From: Paralithodes platypus
Lineage: Eukaryota > Arthropoda > Malacostraca > Decapoda > Lithodidae
DNA length: 64,000 nt
Reading direction: 5' to 3'
Assembly (NCBI GenBank): GCA_032716605.1
Contig: CM064495.1
Location: 21,691,676-21,755,675 of the forward strand
The position numbers were made by a program, and so were the translations under genes. Below, piece after piece: positions 23,500-34,634 of this stretch. Below the pieces are notes generated by a model. It did no database searches. It was not told the DNA's origin and worked only from the letters and a program-made list of their open reading frames with translations. How positions within the stretch are numbered: position 1 is the stretch's first letter; each line of letters opens with the position of its first letter.

Positions 23500-23937
23500 C
23501 CCCAGAGGCTGAATGGTGCAACATACAGACGGTTTCTTGAGGACACACTACCACTGCTGCTGGAGGATGTGCCCATTGGAATACGGAGAAGGATGTGGTT
23601 TCAGCATGATGGTGCTCCGGCCCATTATTGCTATATTGCAAGGGATTACTTAAATGATGTGTTCCCTGGACGATGGATTGGGCGAGGCGGCCCAGTGTCA
23701 TGGCCACCCCGGTCTCCTGACATCACTCCCCTGGACTTCTACCTGTGGGGACACATTAAAGGCGAGGTGTACGCTACAGACGTCCCAAACCGTGAGGAAT
23801 TGTGGCGCCGTGTGGAGGACAGCGTGGCACGTGTACGAAACAATACTGGGGTCTTCGACCGTGTGCGTCAGTCACTTCTGCGACGGGCTGCAGCGTGCAT
23901 CGAACAAGGAGGGCGGAATTTTGAACATTTACTGTAA
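23500..23937 (+). pseudogene. Tc1/mariner-type transposase, C-terminal half
   Basis: Open from just inside the left TIR to TAA at 23935-23937. Recognisable parts are LPQRLNGATYRRFLEDTLP, then FQHDGAPAHY with the second catalytic Asp, RWIGRGGPVSWPPRSPDITP with the third acidic residue (Asp, not Glu), and LDFYLWGHIKGEVYAT. The C-terminus RVRQSLLRRAAACIEQGG and NFEHLL is typical of this transposase group in arthropods. The N-terminal DNA-binding domain and first catalytic Asp are missing, so it cannot catalyse transposition. There are no stops within the retained part. Confidence 0.88.
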
Positions 23938-24592
23938 ATGTTATTGTCATACTGGAAATACTGTTTGATTTTGTTAATACATCACGTTGTCCTTGGTAAA
24001 TGTTTCATTTACAAGGAATTTTGAACATTTACTGTAAATGTTATTGTCATACTGGAAATACTGTTTGATTTTGTTAATACATCACGTTGTCCTTGGTAAA
24101 TGTTTCATTTACAAGGAATTTTGAACATTTACTGTAAATGTTATTGTCATACTGGAAATACTGTTTTATTTTGTTAATAAATCACGTTGTCCTTGGTAAA
24201 TGTTTCATTTACACGGAATTTTGAACATTTACTGTAATGTTATTGTCATACTGGAAATACTGTTTTATTTTGTTAATAAATCACGTTGTCCTTGGTAAAT
24301 GTTGCATATACAAGGAATTTTGAACATTTACTGTAATGTTATTGTCATACTGGAAATACTGTTTTATTTTGTTAATAAATCACGTTGTCCTTGGTAAATG
24401 TTTCATTTACAAGGAATTTTGAACATTTACTGTAATTTTATTGTCATACTGGAAATACTGTTTATTTTATTTGTCCTTGGTAATGTTTCATTTAGGATTT
24501 GAACATTTACTGTAATTTTATTGTCATACTGGAAATACTGTTTTATTTTGTTAATAAATCACGTTGTCCTTGGTAAATGTTTCATTTACAAG
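23915..24592 (+). repeat. Tandem array of about seven 100-bp units inside the transposon
   Basis: Units starting GGAATTTTGAACATTTACTG begin at 23915, 24015, 24115, 24215, 24314 and 24413, with a shorter one at about 24495. The first unit includes the last codons and stop of the transposase, so the array amplifies the gene's 3' end and UTR. Each full unit contains AATAAATCACG or AATACATCACG. Confidence 0.92.
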
Positions 24593-24749
24593 CAATTCCC
24601 GGAGTAAAACACATTCAAGCAGACCTGTTAGGTGCTGTAACTCGACAACTATTGATATTTGCTTATATGGTCATTTAGTGATATACATTCACTTATGTGT
24701 CAGGAATACATCCCCTGATTTTCGGCACATATTTCTGGAACACCCTGTA

Positions 24750-25463
24750 TTTCGTTCTTTAATATCTCGCAATGCCCCAGTTTGTAACAACGCTGCAGGC
24801 AACTTTTATGGCCTGTGATTGGTGGAGATGCAAGAATGAGGCTTGACTTAATGTGCAATATAACACAATATTCAGTGAATTGTCCAATATTAGCTGATTA
24901 CACTGATGATGAAAAAAACAACTTATATATGAAATAATATTCTGTATTATTACGGTACCGTAACGACTGTAGTCCGCCCCAAACCAGGTAACCGCTGGTT
25001 AAGTGATCTGGGGGGTAGGGGGGAGGATGAATCGGTTGAGCAGCTATTTTCCCATTTCAGGGTGCAATCGTCAGACAAAAATAAGACCATATTGCTTGAC
25101 TTTCAGAGTGAATATTTATTATTTTGGAGATATTACCTGTTTTGCCAACGATACAGACCACCACCAGTACCTTGTCACAAAGACATAAAACGCCCAAGGA
25201 GACAGTATCTGCGAACCCTTCACGTGCGCATATCCCCCCACAACGCGAAATGAGAAACAATAATGCCATAGGTACCCGCTTGGACAATAAAAACATAACA
25301 ACATCAGATAGTACCCTTCATGTGTTAGTATTAAGTTAAAGGTTGGTAGATAGTGTAATAATACTGTCGATACTTTATAGTAGGTGAATATCTCGACACA
25401 TTAGAATTAGATATGTTTTAATCTGGCGCCAATTGATACATATTTGTTAATATCTTGTGTCAT
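24750..25463. other. Nothing recognised
   Basis: Non-coding. A G-rich patch lies near 25008-25025. Confidence 0.4.
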
Positions 25464-25538
25464 GTCCCAGTCAGGGTTCGAACCCAGGCCAGTAGTGCAA
25501 CACTCCAGCACCTATACCACTAGACCACCGAGGAGCTT
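25464..25538 (-). mobile_element. tRNA-like SINE relic
   Basis: On the minus strand it reads as a tRNA-like unit with box A TGGTCTAGTGG (25527-25517) and box B GGGTTCGAACCC (about 25485-25474), closed by a TCCTCGG/CTGGGA acceptor-like pair. The anticodon arm is distorted, so a functional tRNA is unlikely. Flanking sequence to about 25650 may be the SINE body, but no second copy is present to confirm it. Confidence 0.6.
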
Positions 25539-26258
25539 AAAAGTAGTGGCTTCATTTGGAATTATATCCCATCCACAACCACCCGCTCCGACTCGTGATC
25601 ACGTAGCTAGATACCATACACACAAACACCTCGGTCCGTCAGTCACGTTCTAAGTAAAAGCATCTTGTAAGATTAACCCATACAAATATATCTAATCATA
25701 TATGTATTTTCGTGCTGGCCATTACATTAGATGATTAGACGTGTCAGTGTTTATCATCGCATCTCCGCGCATGCGTCGTGGATACCTGTGGGTCTGAATT
25801 TCCAGTCAACCCACTTTAGCTATCGGACCTGAACGGTGAGGCTGAACCGTCAACACCTACTGGAGACGCGTCTTACATCACCTAACCAACTTCCGTAGTT
25901 AAGTCAATCTCTTACTTATATTGTAGTGGCCATTAACTTTCCATTGTTTCTCTTTAACTATTCAAGCTATCAACTTAAACTATTTACTATAAAGTGTAAG
26001 TATAATTTTGTATTGACGGGGTTTTGTTTACTGTCCACTATAATTAGCCTAACTTTATATTTTCTTTTCACTGTCTCTACAAAAACTAAAGTATGATCTA
26101 CAATGATAATTAAGTTTCCACGCTTATACTTTGGTAGAAAATGGAAATGAAGCGAACGATATTTACTAAAATTATTAATACACTTTGAGAGGCAATAAGT
26201 TAAGACTTGGTATTTCAAAAGGTTGCAATATATTCCACTCAGTTTCGTTGACTAAAAG
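25539..26258. other. Nothing recognised
   Basis: Non-coding sequence without paired repeats that I can see. Confidence 0.4.
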
Positions 26259-26682
26259 GTGGTGTCACACGAGCGCATTTTCCGGCAATTTTCGATGACC
26301 AAGTTTTTTCTCATACTATTTTGAGGCTTTTTCGCATTGGAATCGGAAATTAAACTGAAGGTAGATTATGTTAAATATCAAAATGTTGATCAAACCATAG
26401 ACTATAATAGATCCGGACTGGACACGAAAATGGCAGTAAGGGACCCAAAATCGGAAAACGAACCCCCAAGTTCGAAACTCAAACCGCGAAAATGTGATAT
26501 TTTTGCGGTTTCGTGGTTCGAACTTGGAGATTCGTTCTCCGATTTTGGGTCCCTTACTGAAAAGTTCCATTTTCGTGTCCAGTCCAGATCTACTGTAGTC
26601 TATGATCAAACTTAAAATGTGCAGCTGTCAGACTACAATTGCCCGTAAACATTGACGGAAAAAGCGCCCGTGTGACATCGCC
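26259..26682. mobile_element. Foldback MITE with a long internal palindrome
   Basis: The outer ends pair: GGTGGTGTCACACGAGCGC at left and the inverse of GCGCCCGTGTGACATCGCC at right. Inside, about 110 bases from 26383 (GATCAAACCATAGACTATA) pair with 26500-26607, both arms containing GACACGAAAATGG and GGGACCCAAAATCGG in opposite sense. As a result both strands have open frames with the phrase RSGLDTKM. I cannot define a target duplication, so the superfamily is open. Confidence 0.75.
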
Positions 26683-27061
26683 ATTGCTCCATGAGGCAGT
26701 AACCGACACAGACTAAAGCTTCCCCTAGCTAAATTTTCAACCGGCAGAACATCCAATGTTTATCTTCAACAAAGCATCAGCGACATAAAAGTAATTGTCC
26801 TAACAGTCGCCATAACAATTTCCATAGCCAATATTGTCAACCAAATATTACCTTTACGTAAAACATGAAGTAATTATCTTGGCGAGGGCATGTATCGTGG
26901 TTAACCCATGGGTACACGTATGAGTATCGTTTTAACTCCCCAGACTGTTTTTCTTGTATTTATCGATAACTCTAAGTGTGTATAATCTCCGAGATTATAA
27001 ATAGTCTCCCCGAAGGACATAGAGTAATAAAGTCATAATTATGGCAAACGATTACGTCCTG
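26683..27061. other. Nothing recognised
   Basis: Non-coding spacer. Confidence 0.4.
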
Positions 27062-28858
27062 TGTTACGACCGGCACTACGAAATAAACAAGGGCACTTAA
27101 TAATGGACTAGATGATAGGCTATATCTGCAACAACGGCCATTTGTTATATCTATTACAATGGTACGCTAATTCCAAACCCTCGAACTATTACGCCGGTGA
27201 ACAAAACACTTAAAACCCTCCAGAGTTAATCTACTGGATAACGGGGTATCAATTAACTGGGTTTTAGTGCACTTCTACAAAGGCTTTCCGATGACGGCAA
27301 TGCCAACTCACAACAGGAGTACTTACGTTACGAAAATGCTCTAAAGTAATAACAATGCTTGAATAAACTATCATAAGATTTAATAAAGGAAAATATGCTT
27401 ACGTTAACTTTAGTGTGAGGCTGTACTCAACACTAAACTCTTCAATGCTCTATGAAAACACTGGAAGTCTAGTCCTACAGCAATCAGATAAGGAATCTTC
27501 TGAAAAGGTTTGATGCTCTAAGATGCTCGTTAATATAGAACAGAAATAATGCAGGGGCAGGACACCAAAGCGTGAATCTTAAATACACCAATAAGTAGGA
27601 TACATATATATAACAAGGGAGTGCAACAACTCTGTGACAGCACTAATAATAACCACTCAAAAACAGTACTTCCTTAGCCAACGTAACAGCCAAACTGGGT
27701 TGTGCACTATGCATCAACCCAGGCTAAAATAAGGCGTGAATAATTCCTAAAGCATACACAATGAAAGTTAATAAACACAATGCTGTCTTTCTCACTAATA
27801 AAGTCTAGCAGTGGCATAAAAGGTATCAGGAAACTAGGCAGAGCGCAAGCATGCTCGTAGCCTACTGTCTCCCCTTGAACAGATTTCCCTTATGTTACGT
27901 TAAGTGACTTGGAGGCTCTCTTGGTAAGTCCAGATCTCTAGTATCTGGTCTTGCCCTGGTGCTCCACAAAGGTCAACAAAATGAGGTAGCAAGCATACAG
28001 GTAAGAGTAGGCAAAAGCCCTTCACCTGTATACTGCTACACTCGCATAGGAAAAATATGCACAAGGGTTACAGGCTACCTAGCTTCGTCGATGTTGTACA
28101 GGCTCTGATTTGCCACATACATAACTCAGACAACAACCAAAGATACCTTCCACTGTCTAGCATTAAATAATAGGAAAGAACAACTCAATAATTAGAAGCA
28201 CCCCAATACTATGATACCATTTGACTATGACTCTAATAATCCCTAAAGCTAGTGCAAACATATATGGAGAACTGGTGCTGGTAATACGACTGGCCGACTA
28301 TGGAAGTCGTATGCAGAACCAGAAGGAATAAGTAATTTAATAAAGATGAGAAGTATGAAAAAGAAGAAGTTCAGAGTGAGAACTAGTAGTACAGGGGGTT
28401 AGATGGGGGGACAGATTGCAAAGGACATGTAGGACCAAGCATGCTGTGCCAAGCTCTCCAGGAGAAACGCGGGCAGGAGCCCCTCAGCACTAACAAAGGA
28501 AGCAGTACCCAATCACAGACGACTACGTCATGAGGAGCAAACGTCATATGACGCGTCAGGCCCACCGGCCAATCATGAGCGTAGGAAACTCCTCCGAGCG
28601 AGGGAGGCACACGTACATACACACGCACATATTACCACCACGCTGCTCGCTCTCTTTCTCCCTACAACTTCACACAATGCATCTTATATTCTATCAATGA
28701 TATAAAACACTTCCAAGTGTCACAGACAAGAATAAAGACCACCACTGATCTGTCTGCGACAACATGAACTCTATGAAAGAAAGAACATCGTTCTATGATT
28801 ATTGTAGCCCATTTCACTGCCCCGGCGAGCGCTAGCGAGTTACGAGTGCATTCTGGCA
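27062..28858 (+). repeat. LTR-like 1.8-kb dispersed repeat, copy 1
   Basis: It is homologous along its length and in the same orientation to 49189-50916. Both begin TGTTACGA and end TTCTGGCA or TTCTGCCA, fitting the TG...CA rule of LTRs. Near the right end GATATAAAA (28700) is followed about 30 bases on by AATAAA (28731-28736), a possible U3/R arrangement. No coding sequence lies inside. No clear 4-6 bp target duplication is present at either copy. It is probably a solo LTR of a Gypsy-like element, but an unclassified repeat is possible. Confidence 0.6.
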
Positions 28859-29023
28859 AGCTGGCCAGCTAACACCTGAAATGTATGAACACTCTGCATA
28901 ATCCCACCCTTTAAGTTATGTAGTTAATGACTATGACTTTGATAGATTTACAATCGAAAACTAAGAATATATATAGTTAATAAGTTGCATATAAAATTAA
29001 TTCGATTCATTTATTAGATACAT

Positions 29024-29026
<3 letters not shown>

Positions 29027-29062
<36 letters not shown>

Positions 29063-29080
29063 ACACACACACACACACAC
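29027..29080. repeat. (CA)n microsatellite
   Basis: About 54 bases of CA repeat interrupted by one GA. It abuts the SINE at 29082. Open frames across it are artefacts. Confidence 0.95.
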
Positions 29081-29081
29081 A

Positions 29082-29343
29082 GCCCGTAGCCTAGTAGGTA
29101 GAGCTCTCGTCTCACACACGAGGGGTCGGGGGTTCAATCCCCGGCCGGGCAGAGACAAATTGGGCTTGTCTCCTTTCATGTGTTAGCCTCAGTTCACCTA
29201 GCTGTAAATAGGTACCTGGAATAAGTGGACGACGTTGTGACGTCCCATCTGGGGTTGGCAAAAATGGTACAAAGGCGAGATGGGTATCATATGGTTCACC
29301 TAAGCTGATGGCTACCTAAGCCTTCGGGCGAGACGGTACCGTC
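29082..29343 (+). mobile_element. tRNA-derived SINE with well-preserved tRNA-like head
   Basis: Bases 29082-29150 fold as a near-normal tRNA: acceptor GCCCG/CGGGC, box A TAGCCTAGTAGG, anticodon stem CTCGT/ACGAG with loop CTCACAC (CAC anticodon, Val type), and T arm around GGGGGTTCAATCCCC (box B GGTTCAATCCC). No discriminator/CCA context or isolated gene structure is evident. The tRNA-unrelated body continues with CTGTAAATAGGTACCTGGAA to about 29343. A tRNA finder may flag a tRNA-Val pseudogene here. Confidence 0.8.
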
Positions 29344-30250
29344 TATAGTGAGAATGGTACCATACAGATCCACCCTAAGCCTTCGTTTCCGATGTCGCCA
29401 ATTGGCTAAAATACAGACTACACACACATTCACAGCCATTCCAACGATACATATAACACCTACACATATAGGAGGCGGGAAATAACGAGCATGCTCACTC
29501 CCGCAATACAACTAGAGTAAGTACACACACAGATCTGATATTCCAATACGCACACACTCACACAAACAAATTACCCCCCACACACACTCAAATACAAAAA
29601 CTCTAAAATATCCGCCTCTATTCTTAAACATAAGGGAAATAATTGTCTGTGCCATAACAGACGAAGGGAAACAATCTAGGACAGTACGGATACGATTTTT
29701 ATAGGTTACTATTTTTATTAATATTTGTATTTGTGTTTTATTTGATATACAGTGTTGTTTAATACCGAGGACCATCGCATTTTAGTATTTTCCCATTATC
29801 CACAAATCTTAAGACACGCCCCCTGATAGTGGGGAGGGCTGTGAAGATCAGGGAAATTGGGGTGTACAAAAAGTAAATAATACGAAAATAACGTATTCAA
29901 AACAAAACTTGGCTCGGGTTTTCCTGTTTTTCAAATGCATAAAACCGAAATTGGAAAATCTGAGCCAATTAGTTTCGGAAACACTTGGCTCGGATTTGCC
30001 AAGTTGTCAAAGTAAAAAAACACAGTAACCTAGTTTCGAAAGTTGACTGGTTTTACGATTTTGAAAAGTAAAAAAAAAAAAAAACAGTAACCTAATTTCG
30101 AAAGTTGGCTTGAGTTTTCCCATTTTGCAGATTACAGAAACACAGTAACCTAAGCTAGTACGTGTCCCTATACTAACCTTTGCATACCAGCTAGTACATG
30201 TCACTAGTACCTAGTTTATCGCATACCCCTTGTCATTAACCTAACCAAAA
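29344..30250. other. Non-coding spacer with local tandem repeats
   Basis: Around 29905-30125 several imperfect units contain CTTGGCTCGG or CACAGTAACCTA followed by TTTCGAAAGTTG. A 30-50 bp stretch near 29815-29860 (TGGGGAGGGCTGTGAAGATCA) recurs inverted near 31070-31105. A short AACCTAACCTAACCT motif at about 30251-30265 resembles the arthropod telomere repeat but is only three units. Confidence 0.6.
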
Positions 30251-30280
30251 AACCTAACCTAACCTATCGTAGACCTTGTA

Positions 30281-30565
30281 CATTGGATACAAGACTAAGC
30301 CTTACCTATCACCTAGTACATGGGATACAAGACTAACACTTACCTATCACCTAGTACATTGGATACAACACTAACCCTTACCTATCACTTAGTACATGGG
30401 ATACAAGACTAACACTTACCTACCACCTAATACATTGGATACAACACTAACCCTTACCTATCACTTAGTACATGGGATACAAGACTAACACTTACCTACC
30501 ACCTAGTACATTGGATACAACACTAACCCTTACCTATCACTTAGTACATGGGATACAAGACTAAC
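30281..30565 (+). repeat. 38-bp minisatellite, left array with alternating dimer units
   Basis: Seven and a half units start with CATTGGATAC or CATGGGATAC, exactly 38 bases apart. From unit 3 on they alternate between CATTGGATACAACAC and CATGGGATACAAGAC types, a 76-bp higher-order repeat. The array stops mid-unit at the TIR element that starts at 30566. Confidence 0.93.
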
Positions 30566-31247
30566 CGGTATTACTGATTTTTAACACTAACAGTTACCTC
30601 ATATATCTTTTTATGCCAATTAGCTCCGGTAGAGCATAATTATACACCATTGCTATATATATGCCATTAAGAGCAGAAATGTATTATAAGGGAGACATAA
30701 GAAAACAAATATACCTCCCTATGTACGGCACTGCCACTCCCCATCATCAGCTGTTCGTCTAGACTGTGTGCCGTCTATAGGAGAGTATTGACAAACAAAT
30801 TACAATAGGGAGACATGTTGGTATTGTCTTTTTTATTGTTTTACCGAGGGTTGAAGCAATTTAATATTTTGATATTGAGAAAAAATGTGTGGTCTCATAA
30901 ATAAGTGCCACAATTAGTTTTTTCTCCCCTACTGACAAAATATATGAGAATTTCAATAAATCCTGGGGGGGGTGAGGGGGGCTCCGCGAATCCTGTATCC
31001 CACGGCAAACTGCTATTGTCATATATAGCTTATTTTTGTTATTTTACTGTTTTTAACCCCACATTTTCCTTGATCTTCATAGCCCTCCCAAGTAGTGGGG
31101 GCTGTATTTTTAGATAGTTGAAAAATGGGTAAATACTAATTTCTGCTCAAAATCATTATAATGCAACACTATATCTGAAGGTCAAAAACACAAACAACCA
31201 AAAATACTGACTAAAATCGCTGTTGGTGCTAACAGTCAGGTTTACCG
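30566..31247. mobile_element. 682-bp TIR element inserted in the minisatellite
   Basis: The left end CGGTATTACTGA and the inverted right end CGGTAAACCTGA are imperfect TIRs about 28 bp long. ACTAAC flanks both sides (30560-30565 and 31248-31253), a possible 6-bp target duplication, although this word also occurs in every array unit. The interior is non-coding and holds a G run at about 30963-30982. Confidence 0.65.
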
Positions 31248-31608
31248 ACTAACCCATACCTACCACCTAGTACATTGGATACATGACTAACCCTTACCTA
31301 TCACCTAGTACATTGAATACAAGACTAACCCTTACCTATCACCTAGTACATTGGATACAAGACTAACACTTACCTATCACCTAGTACATTGGATACATGA
31401 CTAACACTTACCTATCACCTAGTACATTGGATACAAGACTAACACTTACCTATCACCTAGTACATTGGATACAAGACTAACACTTACCTACCACCTAGTA
31501 CATTGGATACATGACTAACCCGTATCTATCACCTAGTACATTGGATACAAGACTAACCCTTACCTATCACATAGTGCATTGGATACAAGACTAATCTTTA
31601 CCTACCAG
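31248..31608 (+). repeat. 38-bp minisatellite, right array
   Basis: About nine units of the same 38-bp repeat, nearly all of the CATTGGATAC type with ATGACTAAC/AAGACTAAC variants. It lacks the alternating dimer pattern of the left array. Confidence 0.93.
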
Positions 31609-31869
31609 GTAATACGTGTTCCAACTACCTTATAATGGATTTGCGACGGTACTGACATATACAGAAAAGAAGTATGGTATTATAAACATCTTATAACACC
31701 CATAAACATTGATGGGGCTCGTATCAGTCCTGTTTTAGACTTAAACCAAACTAAGTTTCAGGAAGCTAGTGTTGATTTGTGAAAGAGAACTTAATATGTC
31801 CCATTGTTTAAAAACTGCAATCAATTTCTATTTCGCTCATCAAAAGATATGTACTCTATTTACTTGTTA

Positions 31870-32126
31870 ATTTATTAATTGATTTAGTATTTTCATTAGT
31901 TTCCTCCCAAGCTTAAAAAAATACCCCTAAGACCCCCCCTCCCCCCATTGAGATAAATATGTACATTATTCGGTAGAAAAATGTCCCGGCCTAAGGCCGG
32001 TTCCTCCTAAATTACAGGCTCACTATCGCTCGTCAGGAGACAAACAACACCTAAGGTCTTTCTAATTCAAAGCTAATGGGGCTAAGCATGAGGGAGATGG
32101 TGGTTCACATAAAAACAAACCTCTCC
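31870..32126 (+). mobile_element. TTAA-type MITE, group d, degraded copy
   Basis: It shares with 37303-37666 the order GTTTCCTCCC, CCCCTAAGACCCCCC, TTCGGTAGAAAAATGT, GGCCTAAGGCCGG and CTCACTATCGCTCGTCAGG. The right end CCTCTCCTTAC corresponds to CCTCCCCTTAA, so the target duplication has decayed. The left boundary is approximate. Confidence 0.6.
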
Positions 32127-32447
32127 TTACGAATATGGCCGATAATGTATTTTTTCCTCTCACGCATATTATACTGTTTGTAGCTCCCATTAAACTCATT
32201 CAGTATGACACTCACGCATGAATATACTGCATATACCGCATCCCAACCGAAGCACATATGTGGACTTATGCACACACACTATCTTACACACACACACACA
32301 CACACACACAATTAAAAAAAAAAAAAAAAAAAAAAGAGGTCCCACCCCTTTCCCATTCTTAAGTAAGCCATTTTAGATTTACAGAAGAGTGACCATTACT
32401 TGCATTACTGCATGTCCACAAACATTTCAGTAATGTAAGCATGTTTC
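32127..32447. repeat. Spacer with (CA)n and A-run
   Basis: (CA)n at 32286-32310, then about 22 A at 32314-32335. No gene. Confidence 0.8.
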
Positions 32448-34338
32448 CTTTTTTTTTTATTTTATTTTTTTATTTTTATTTTTTTTTTTTATTAAGGTGA
32501 CAGTTACAAAGTGGTGTACAATCTATCTTATTCTAGTTACATTGTAGTGTATCTTATTGTACCAGTACCTCCCTACAATCAACCTAGTTGTTCCCCAATT
32601 CGTCCCTCCGCCACGACCATTTCAAAGTCCAAGTCTCTCACTCTTGTCCTCTGTAGCGGGGAGGACCTTGTACCCCTGAGACATAGGAGTGCAGACCTGA
32701 GAAGAGAGAAAGAGAGCCGGCATCTCATCCAAGTTATGACTTGGCTTCTATGCTGGCGGTTTTTCTCCGATATTTGTTCAGCTAATCTGGCATAGAAGAC
32801 ACTTGCAGAAGGTCCCATACCTCCCGACGATGAGAAGACCAGAGGAGTAAAGCTTCCTTGATCCCTGTTCAAAATTCTTTCTTCATAAGCGCGTTTTTTC
32901 TCACTTTCGTTTCTCAAGTATGCCGCCTTGTGTCCTCGCTCACGATATGTTTGTGCTCTTGGGTTGAAGATTCTGATGTCGAAAAAAGCCCGTTGTCCCC
33001 TCGTCCAAAAACCTCGAGCACTTACGTCCACTCTTGCTTCATTTGAAGTATTTGCAGTATTGTGGGCCAAGCGCTGTCCGTCCATAGGCAGAAGTTCCGG
33101 TTCGATTCTGACATCATGGCACACGTCGTCCAGCATTTGTGCAGTGATGTCTCGTACTTCATCATGCCGGATACAGATGAATCCTCCTTTCTTACAAGTC
33201 ATACAGTGGTCTGAGTTGTTTATTTCACCACATGCACATTTCAGCGGCAGGTTCGAAACTGGCCACCCATACCTCAAGGCTACGGCATCATTGAATTCTT
33301 GTTTATTTAAGCTGAAGCCTTTCTCCTTTATTGGTAATGATGTGAGCCAATTTGAAGCCCCCGTGTCTTGTGCCATCTCAACTCTCATTTTCAGTTCTTC
33401 CCTACATCTGGTCTTAATTTGTTCTAGGCTATGTTTCTGTCTCTCTTCTCTGCTCTTTGTAATTTCCTGTCTTGCATTTCGTTGTTCCTCTTCGTCCACC
33501 TCATCATTTTCATTTGCTCCCGTATTTTTTCTGTCAGAGACGTAGTAAGTTTAAGGGAATTTTGGTTCTCATGTAGTGCCGCCTCCACTGGGTTTATGAT
33601 CCCCATACCTCCGAACCTTGGCGGAAGAGCTAATAGATCTCTTAGCTCTTGCGTGACGCCTTCCATCTCTGTTAGGGCCGGTATGAATGTTCCTCTGATT
33701 GCTTCTTCAAGCGATTGGAGCATCTGTCTAATGCCAGGCACTGTTCTCATAAGAAAGGTCCATCTGTCCTTAACACCATATGTGAAGGCAGTATATGCAG
33801 CATGTGGTTCAGATTTCGCAATGTCTGCCAGGGTTTTCACTTCCTTTACCCACTCTGCTACCTTTTTTCGCACATAGTCTCTCTTGCATTCTTCTGTGCC
33901 TATTACTGCTCCCAAATGGCGTTGACCCTCCTTTGTAATCTTCACTCCTGTCCCATCAAAAGTCCGCACCGCTTCTTCATACTTGTTTTCTTTCACTATT
34001 AGTACAGATTTACTAGCATTCGGATGGTACCCAATGACTTCGCCTACCGATTGTACTCTCCGCCACCATTCTTTGAGATCCCCTATTTTTCCTGCACCTG
34101 TGAGGTCATCTGCATACGCCACTTGTTTCACTCGGGTTACCTCATGTTTTATTTTCTGCTGCAGAATTGATAGTGCCAGTGCGTACATTGCCATTGCCAC
34201 TGGATCTCCTTGCGTTGTTCCTTCATTTGATTTGAGAATTTTCATTTCTTCCTTCTTTGTGCTTCCAACTATATACAGGTTAGCTGGCTCCTTATAAGTA
34301 TTTTCTATGTACTTTGCGCACACACACACACACACACC
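32448..34338 (-). pseudogene. LINE with RT, Cys/His knuckle and restriction-like endonuclease-type C-terminus
   Basis: On the minus strand the RT part (34300-33424) has GTTQGDPVAMAMYALALSIL (motif B), intact QVAYADDLTGAGK (motif C) and GQRHLGAVIGTEECKRDYV. The C-terminal part (33499-32579) has GASNWLTSLPIKEKGFSLN, a CACG...H...C knuckle (about 33245), RHDEVRDITAQMLDDVCHDV, then ARVDVSARGFW and FFDIRIFNPRAQTY, spaced like an RLE/PD-(D/E)XK nuclease. This resembles RLE-class LINEs, which carry the nuclease after RT rather than before it. The two parts are in different frames (shift near 33500-33525). The 5' end is cut at a (CA)n tract at 34320-34336, removing RT motif A. A poly(A) tail lies at 32494-32448. 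Confidence 0.8.
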
Positions 34339-34634
34339 AAAATTCATCTCAGGTAAGCACACAGTCTCACACGGAATCCCAAATTACATGTTGTGCCTCG
34401 CTTAAAGAAAAACATATTGTATGGTTTTAGATACATATACTTTGGCTTTCTTACATTAAGCTACATGCGGCAATACCTTACCTAACTTAATCTATGTTTT
34501 AATTTATATTTTCTGGAGCGTGAGGTTGGAATTCTCTGCCTCCGGTAGATTATTTTCCACGAGAAAATATAATATAAAGAAAAAACACATAGAACACTCC
34601 TTAGAGCCTCTGTAGACCAGCAGCTACGTTTTAA

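Larger units (their letters stand above)
23369..24747. mobile_element. Tc1/mariner-type element with 127-bp TIRs, internally rearranged
   Basis: Left TIR 23369-23495 and right TIR 24621-24747 are near-identical inverted copies of 127 bp, starting CAGGGTGTTCCAGAAATA. The flanks are TA at 23367-23368 and 24748-24749, the target of the Tc1/mariner superfamily. The interior holds only the C-terminal half of a transposase followed by a 100-bp tandem array. The 5' half of the gene is absent directly next to the left TIR, so this is a deletion derivative. Confidence 0.92.

Noticed and set aside
26316..26615. Similar proteins on both strands as a gene pair
   Set aside because: The similarity is a by-product of the long palindrome of the foldback element.
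29082..29150. Functional tRNA-Val(CAC) gene
   Set aside because: The fold is good, but a conserved SINE-type body follows and there is no sign of an isolated tRNA gene with a terminator. SINE head preferred.
30251..30265. Interstitial telomere array
   Set aside because: Only three CCTAA-type units, too few to support.
30281..31608. 38-bp regular repeats as a possible CRISPR array
   Set aside because: Units are contiguous with no spacers and no cas genes, and the genome is eukaryotic. This is a minisatellite.
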